A stretch of DNA of 9,771 nucleotides from NCBI GenBank assembly GCA_902490095.1, contig CABUCQ010000076.1, forward strand, positions 1-9,771. Direction: 5' to 3'. The DNA is from an uncultured Collinsella sp. GTDB lineage: Bacteria; Actinomycetota; Coriobacteriia; Coriobacteriales; Coriobacteriaceae. The notes below the pieces were generated by a model. It searched no databases. It was not told the DNA's origin and saw only the letters and a program-made list of their open reading frames with translations. The translations under genes were made by a program, and so were the position numbers. Shown here in pieces: positions 6,131-9,771 of the stretch (positions are counted from its first letter, which is position 1; every line of letters begins with the position of its first letter).

Positions 6131-6168
6131 TCGATGATTTTTCTGGGACGGGGATAAAAAATCATCGA
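6131..6168. repeat. REP-like palindrome with GGGACGGGG loop
   Basis: A perfect 12-base A+T-rich stem, TCGATGATTTTT (6131-6142) with its complement at 6157-6168, encloses the 14-base loop CTGGGACGGGGATA. It begins 9 bases after the radical SAM stop codon. No T-run follows on either strand, so it is not a standard terminator. The G-rich loop resembles the GGGGACAGG core that the other two palindromes carry on their - strand, which suggests a related but distinct repeat type. Confidence 0.6.
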
Positions 6169-6231
6169 GAGGATCGCCTGTTCGAAAAGTTGCCAAAATA
6201 GCCGCGCCCCAAAAAGACTGGTTATTGGGCG

Positions 6232-6259
6232 TTGACAGTTGGCGAGCCGTAGGTAAAAT
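6232..6259 (+). promoter_or_regulatory. Promoter of tRNA-Ala
   Basis: A perfect TTGACA (6232-6237) is followed after 16 bases by TAAAAT (6254-6259), five of six matches to TATAAT. Transcription would begin near 6266, only a few bases ahead of the mature tRNA 5' end. Confidence 0.8.
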
Positions 6260-6272
6260 ATCGACTTGTCCT

Positions 6273-6345
6273 GGGGACGTAGCTCAGTTGGGAGAGCGCT
6301 GCCGTCGCATGGCAGAGGCCGAGGGTTCGACTCCCTTCGTCTCCA
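6273..6345 (+). tRNA. tRNA-Ala (anticodon CGC)
   Basis: A full 73-base cloverleaf. The acceptor stem is GGGGACG with CGTCTCC (6338-6344), including the G3-U70 wobble that identifies tRNA-Ala, and the discriminator base is A. The D stem is GCTC/GAGC with loop AGTTGGGA. The anticodon stem CTGCC/GGCAG has the loop GTCGCAT, giving anticodon CGC for codon GCG. The variable loop is AGGCC, and the T arm is GAGGG/CCCTT with loop TTCGACT. The 3' CCA is not encoded, since the next bases are CCC. The GCG codon it reads is common in the surrounding genes. Confidence 0.95.
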
Positions 6346-6360
6346 CCCTTGGATTTGATA

Positions 6361-6391
6361 AGCCGCTGACATTGTGTCGGCGGCTTTTTTT
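6361..6391 (+). terminator. Strong rho-independent terminator after tRNA-Ala
   Basis: An 11-base stem (6361-6371 with 6375-6385, one wobble) has a 3-base loop TTG and is followed at once by a run of T residues to 6391. It lies 15 bases after the tRNA and only 18 bases before the start codon of the next gene, whose ribosome-binding site begins just past the T-run. Confidence 0.85.
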
Positions 6392-6409
6392 AAAAGAAAG
6401 GGCTATACC

Positions 6410-6868
6410 ATGGCCGAGCTTGAGTCCCAACCATTGTCCGACGAGGAGCGCGCTGAGTTGGAAGAGCTCCGCGCCGAGAAGGCCCGCCGCGAGGCTCGTG
6501 AAGAGGCCCGTCGCGAGCGTGAGGAGCTGGCTGTCCTGCGTGCCGAGCGTGCGAAGGCCGAGGAGATCGCCGCGAACGCCGCATCCGCATCGGCGCCCGC
6601 GCCCGCACCCAAGCCCGCTGCTGCGAAGCCTGCACCTGCCGCGCCCAAACCTCAGCCTAAAAAGGCCGCTCGTCCCAAGTCCGTCGAGCCTAAGCCGAGT
6701 CGTGACGAGATGACCTTTGCCCAGCGCATGGTTACCTCCAAGGAGCCTACGGGCGAGAACGAGATCCCTGGCATGGCGCCGGCTCAAAAAATCATCATTG
6801 TCCTTGCCCTCATCGCGTTTGTCATCTTTATGGGCTACACGATCCTGACCAGCATGGGCCTGCTCTAA
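6410..6868 (+). CDS. Small coiled-coil, Ala/Pro-rich, C-terminally membrane-anchored protein of unknown function
   Basis: A 152-residue protein in three parts. Residues 10-55 are almost entirely Glu, Arg, Ala, Leu and Lys (EERAELEELRAEKARREARE...) and should form a long charged helix or coiled coil. Residues 56-95 are a low-complexity Ala/Pro/Lys linker. A hydrophobic stretch at about 127-149 (KIIIVLALIAFVIFMGYTIL) is a single membrane span ending at the C terminus. There is no signal peptide, so the N-terminal part most likely stays in the cytoplasm in tail-anchored style. I do not recognise a family, and such low-complexity sequence gives little for homology. The ATG has AGAAAGGG upstream; an in-frame TTG at 6374 lies in the terminator hairpin and is rejected. 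It may be a cell-envelope or division-associated scaffold, but that is only a guess. Its promoter is unclear because a terminator sits directly ahead. Confidence 0.8.
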   Translation: MAELESQPLSDEERAELEELRAEKARREAREEARREREELAVLRAERAKAEEIAANAASASAPAPAPKPAAAKPAPAAPKPQPKKAARPKSVEPKPSRDEMTFAQRMVTSKEPTGENEIPGMAPAQKIIIVLALIAFVIFMGYTILTSMGLL

Positions 6869-6952
6869 CCGATTTGCATCGGGCGTCATGTCCGCATGCT
6901 CTGCTCTCGTCCAACCCTCAAATTCTGCACCACACATCCGAAAGGTCGCCCC

Positions 6953-8458
6953 ATGGCTTTGACCGACATCTCTCATCCCACCGACATCGCAATGCTCACC
7001 GATCTGTACGAGCTCACTATGGCCCAGGGCCTGTGGGAGAGCGGCAAGGCCAATGAGCAGGGTTGTTTTACCGCGTTTTACCGCGACCATCCCTTTGGCA
7101 GCGCCTATGCCGTCATGTGCGGCACCGCCGAACTGCCCGAGCTGGTCGAGAATCTACGCTTTACGCCCGAGGACATCGACTACCTCGCCTCGCTCCAGGC
7201 CCCTGCCGGCGGCGCGATGTTCAAGCCTGGATTCCTCGACTACCTGCGTGATTTTCGTGCGCATGTAAACATCGACGCCGTTCCCGAAGGCGAGCTCGTC
7301 TTTCCGCGCGAGCCCATGGTGCGCGTCACCGGCCCCGCGCTGGAGTGCCAGCTGCTCGAGACGGCGCTGCTCAACATCGTCGGGTTCCAGACGCTTGTCG
7401 CCACCAAGACGGCGCGCGTGGTGCTCGCCGCCGACGGTCGCCCTGTGGCGGAGTTTGGCCTGCGCCGAGCCCAGGGTCCCGATGGCGGCCTGGCCGTCGC
7501 GCGCGCGAGCTACGTTGCCGGCTGCTCCTCTACGTCCAATGTACTCGCCGGCCGCCGTTACGGTATTCCCGTCTTTGGCACGCATGCGCACAGCTGGGTG
7601 ATGAGCTTCGATTCCGAGCTCGAGGCCTTCCGCGCCTTTGCCAAGTCGAGCCCCAAGAATTGTACGCTGCTCATCGACACCTATGACGTGCGCGAGGGCT
7701 GTGAACATGCCATTACGGTTGCCAAGGAGATGGAAGCGATGGGCGAGCGCCTGTCGGCCATTCGCATCGACTCCGGCGACCTCGCCAAGCTCTCCAAGTA
7801 TGTTCGCGGCCGTTTTGATGCCGAGGGCCTGCCCTATGTGGGTATCTCGGTGTCCAACGACCTGGACGAGTACACGATTCAGTCGCTGCTCGACCAGGGC
7901 GCGCCCATCGATAGCTTTGGCGTGGGTACCAAGCTCGCGACCTGCTATGACCAGCCGGCGCTGGGTGGCGTGTACAAGCTTTCCGCCCGCCGTGCGAGCG
8001 AGACAGATCCATGGACGCCGGTGGTCAAGCTCTCCGAGCAGCCCTACAAGCGCACGATCCCGGGTGTGCAACGCGTGCGCCGTTATTTCGACGGCTTTGG
8101 CGGCCCGGTCTGCGACATGATCTACGACGAGGACCATCTGGCGGGGGAGGGCGCCGCGCGCGGCAATACCCTCGTGGCCGTGAATGATGCCGCCCTGGTG
8201 ACCGACGTGTCCGAACTTGAGTATCGCGAGCTGCTGGTGCCGATCGTGCGCGATGGCAGTGCGGTGGCTCCGCGTGAGAGCATCCAGGACGCGCGCGAGC
8301 GCTGTGCTTGGGCGCTCGATCATCTGGACGCAGCTTTCAAGCGCTTCCTGTACCCGCAGACCTATGTGGTGGGCATGGAGCAGGGCCTGGCTCAGGTGCG
8401 CGACGAGCTCGTGCGCAAGAACATGGCCGCGGCTTCTGCCTTTCCTTGGGCTCACTAA
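6953..8458 (+). CDS. pncB: Nicotinate phosphoribosyltransferase
   Basis: A 501-residue cytoplasmic enzyme that joins nicotinate to PRPP, with ATP hydrolysis, giving nicotinate mononucleotide for NAD salvage. It opens with the typical LTDLYELTMAQGLWESG. The core shows NIVGFQTLVATKTARVV, FGLRRAQGPDGG (substrate contacts) and FGTHAHSWVMSF, where His213 aligns best with the phosphorylated histidine. RIDSGDL follows at 271-277 and SFGVGTKLATCYD near 322-334, the phosphate-binding part of the barrel. The length fits the bacterial long form. ATG 6953 is chosen because GAAAGG lies upstream and the family sequence starts there; a start at 6896 would add 19 unrelated residues. It follows the coiled-coil gene by 84 bases without a clear terminator, and proB follows by 79 bases, so shared transcription is possible. 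All key residues I can recognise are intact. Confidence 0.95.
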   Translation: MALTDISHPTDIAMLTDLYELTMAQGLWESGKANEQGCFTAFYRDHPFGSAYAVMCGTAELPELVENLRFTPEDIDYLASLQAPAGGAMFKPGFLDYLRDFRAHVNIDAVPEGELVFPREPMVRVTGPALECQLLETALLNIVGFQTLVATKTARVVLAADGRPVAEFGLRRAQGPDGGLAVARASYVAGCSSTSNVLAGRRYGIPVFGTHAHSWVMSFDSELEAFRAFAKSSPKNCTLLIDTYDVREGCEHAITVAKEMEAMGERLSAIRIDSGDLAKLSKYVRGRFDAEGLPYVGISVSNDLDEYTIQSLLDQGAPIDSFGVGTKLATCYDQPALGGVYKLSARRASETDPWTPVVKLSEQPYKRTIPGVQRVRRYFDGFGGPVCDMIYDEDHLAGEGAARGNTLVAVNDAALVTDVSELEYRELLVPIVRDGSAVAPRESIQDARERCAWALDHLDAAFKRFLYPQTYVVGMEQGLAQVRDELVRKNMAAASAFPWAH

Positions 8459-8537
8459 TTCCTTGGGCGGTAGGGGCGAGTCACGCTCCCTTGGCCGCCA
8501 ACTCGGCCGTTCGCTGAACAGTTGATTGGTTTGACGT

Positions 8538-9665
8538 ATGACGACTTCTTATAAAACGATGGTGGTAAAGATCGGTTCGTCCACGGTGGTGGGTGCCGAT
8601 GGCAAGGTCAACCGCGCCTTTATCGGCGGACTTGCCGATCAGGCCGCAGCGCTGCGCAAGCTCGGCTGGCGTCTGGTCGTGGTGAGCTCGGGCGCTATCG
8701 CCTGTGGCTATCCCGTGTTGGGCTTCGACCGCAAGCCGGTCGGCGACCTTCCGAGCCTGCAGGCTTGCGCCTCGGCTGGTCAGTGCATCATCTCGTCGGC
8801 CTACGACGAGGAGTTCCATGCGCGCGACCTGCTCACCTCGCTCGTGCTGCTCACGCGCCACGATACGGCCCGCCGCACGTCCTACCTGCACGCGCGCGAC
8901 GCCCTGCTGCGCCTCGTGGAGCTTGGCGTGGTGCCGGTCGTCAACGAGAACGATACCGTTACCGTCGATGAGATCAAGTTCGGCGACAACGACACACTGG
9001 CGGCGCTTGTGAGCTGCCTGGTTTCTGCCGATCTGTGCGTGACGCTCTCGGACATCGATGGCCTCTATACTGCCAATCCGCATGAGGACCCCACGGCCGA
9101 GTTTGTTCCTGTCGTGCATAAGATCGATGCCAAGATTATTGCCTCGGCGGGCGATTCTTCCACATCGGTGGGCACGGGCGGCATGATTACCAAGATTCGC
9201 GCGAGCCGCATCCTGATGACGGCGGGCATTCAGAGCGTGATTTGCTCGGGCGAGGAGCCCGATGCGCTCGTGCGCCTAGCCCGCGGCGAGAGCGTGGGCA
9301 CGCTGTTCGATCCGCCGGCGGAGCGTCTGGACATCGCACCCCGCAAGTTGTGGATCGCGCTGGGTGACAAGGCACATGGCTCGGTAACGGTTGACGACGG
9401 TGCCGCGAAGGCGCTGGTCAGCCGTGGTTCTTCCTTGCTTGCGGTGGGTATTCGCGAGGTTGATGGCCAGTTTGCCGAGGGCGATGTGCTCGATGTGTGC
9501 GATCCGAGAGGTATGGTCGTCGCCCGCGGTATCGCCGAGGCCGATTCGGACGTGCTGGAACTTGCCGCCGGCCGCCGCCAGGACCAGATCGCCAGCAACC
9601 GCCTGCTGGCAGACCTGGCCGAGAAGCCGGCGATACACAGGGATAACTTGATCGTATTTGCATAA
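8538..9665 (+). CDS. proB: Glutamate 5-kinase with C-terminal PUA domain
   Basis: A 375-residue protein that phosphorylates L-glutamate to glutamyl 5-phosphate, the first step of proline synthesis and the usual target of proline feedback. The amino-acid-kinase domain shows VVKIGSST (9-16), VVSSGAIACG (48-57), PVVNENDTVTVDE with the acidic substrate loop NENDT (136-140), KFGDNDTLAA (147-156), SDIDGLYTANP and the late GTGGMITK (212-219). From about residue 269 a PUA domain follows (RKLWIALGDKAHGSVTVDDGAAKAL). The length is that of the two-domain ProB found in E. coli and many other bacteria. ATG 8538 is kept because the protein starts like its family, although no clear ribosome-binding site precedes it. 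proA, often the next gene, does not follow at once: a terminator sits directly after the stop codon. The 8459-8537 gap holds only a small GGCCG/CGGCC hairpin. Confidence 0.95.
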   Translation: MTTSYKTMVVKIGSSTVVGADGKVNRAFIGGLADQAAALRKLGWRLVVVSSGAIACGYPVLGFDRKPVGDLPSLQACASAGQCIISSAYDEEFHARDLLTSLVLLTRHDTARRTSYLHARDALLRLVELGVVPVVNENDTVTVDEIKFGDNDTLAALVSCLVSADLCVTLSDIDGLYTANPHEDPTAEFVPVVHKIDAKIIASAGDSSTSVGTGGMITKIRASRILMTAGIQSVICSGEEPDALVRLARGESVGTLFDPPAERLDIAPRKLWIALGDKAHGSVTVDDGAAKALVSRGSSLLAVGIREVDGQFAEGDVLDVCDPRGMVVARGIAEADSDVLELAAGRRQDQIASNRLLADLAEKPAIHRDNLIVFA

Positions 9666-9709
9666 AGAAAGACAGCGCTGCGGATCGTTTCCCGCAGCGC
9701 TGTCTTTCT
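9666..9709 (+). terminator. Rho-independent terminator of proB
   Basis: A perfect 18-base stem (9666-9683 with 9692-9709) has an 8-base loop ATCGTTTC, beginning on the base after the proB stop codon. The core GACAGCGCTGCGG/CCGCAGCGCTGTC is flanked by A-rich and T-rich ends, so it can work in both directions. The remaining 62 bases of the window hold no gene that I can see. Confidence 0.9.
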
Positions 9710-9771
9710 CGTGCCGGCACTTGGGTGTTCCTATAGTTTTGTCAACCGTCGGGGCTACTCCCGGTAGGGCA

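Noticed and set aside
6106..6372. Apparent small - strand protein containing RRRESNPRPLPCDGSALPTE
   Set aside because: This is the well-known false translation of a tRNA gene read backwards; tRNA-Ala lies at 6273-6345.
7154..8455. Long - strand open frame opposite pncB (433 codons)
   Set aside because: It is a mirror of pncB codon bias, with no plausible start signal or family motif.
1..9771. CRISPR array, phage, transposase or defence system
   Set aside because: No evenly spaced repeats and no gene of such a family. The palindromes here occur as isolated copies.

Overview
The window looks like a chromosomal, mostly housekeeping stretch from a high-G+C Gram-positive bacterium. The G+C-rich codon use, the promoter style (TTGACA / TAAAAT), the gene families and the short GGGGACAGGCACC-type palindromes make a member of the Coriobacteriia, such as Collinsella, the best guess. 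That placement is inference, because no 16S or other marker gene is present. I see no transposase, integrase, phage gene, CRISPR array, toxin-antitoxin pair or defence gene.

Layout. On the + strand at the left are a MarR-family regulator, a DegV-family fatty-acid-binding protein and a very small MGMT-family protein. The MGMT gene is bracketed by two near-identical palindromic repeats. A convergent intergenic region (about 1857-2238) follows, holding a + strand hairpin with no clear gene of its own and the rho-independent terminator of trpS. On the - strand come trpS (tryptophanyl-tRNA synthetase) and, upstream of it, a WecA/TagO-type polyprenyl-phosphate sugar-1-phosphate transferase. The 4659-5183 gap has no convincing protein gene. 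It carries a candidate structured RNA on the - strand with its own terminator, and a divergent promoter region with an operator-like inverted repeat. On the + strand from 5184 there is a PflX-like radical SAM protein, then a REP-like palindrome, then tRNA-Ala(CGC) with a very good promoter. Next come a strong hairpin terminator, a small tail-anchored coiled-coil protein of unknown function, pncB (nicotinate phosphoribosyltransferase) and proB (glutamate 5-kinase with PUA domain), which ends in an excellent terminator.

How the genes relate. The MarR and DegV genes probably form a small unit concerned with fatty-acid uptake or phospholipid supply. The sugar-phosphate transferase begins synthesis of cell-surface polymers. 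trpS and the tRNA gene serve translation, pncB serves NAD salvage and proB proline synthesis. These are separate core functions, not one pathway. The parts most worth a second look are non-coding: the candidate RNA at about 4888-5048, the back-to-back promoters at 5055-5100, the palindrome family, and the terminator placed between the tRNA and the start of the next gene.
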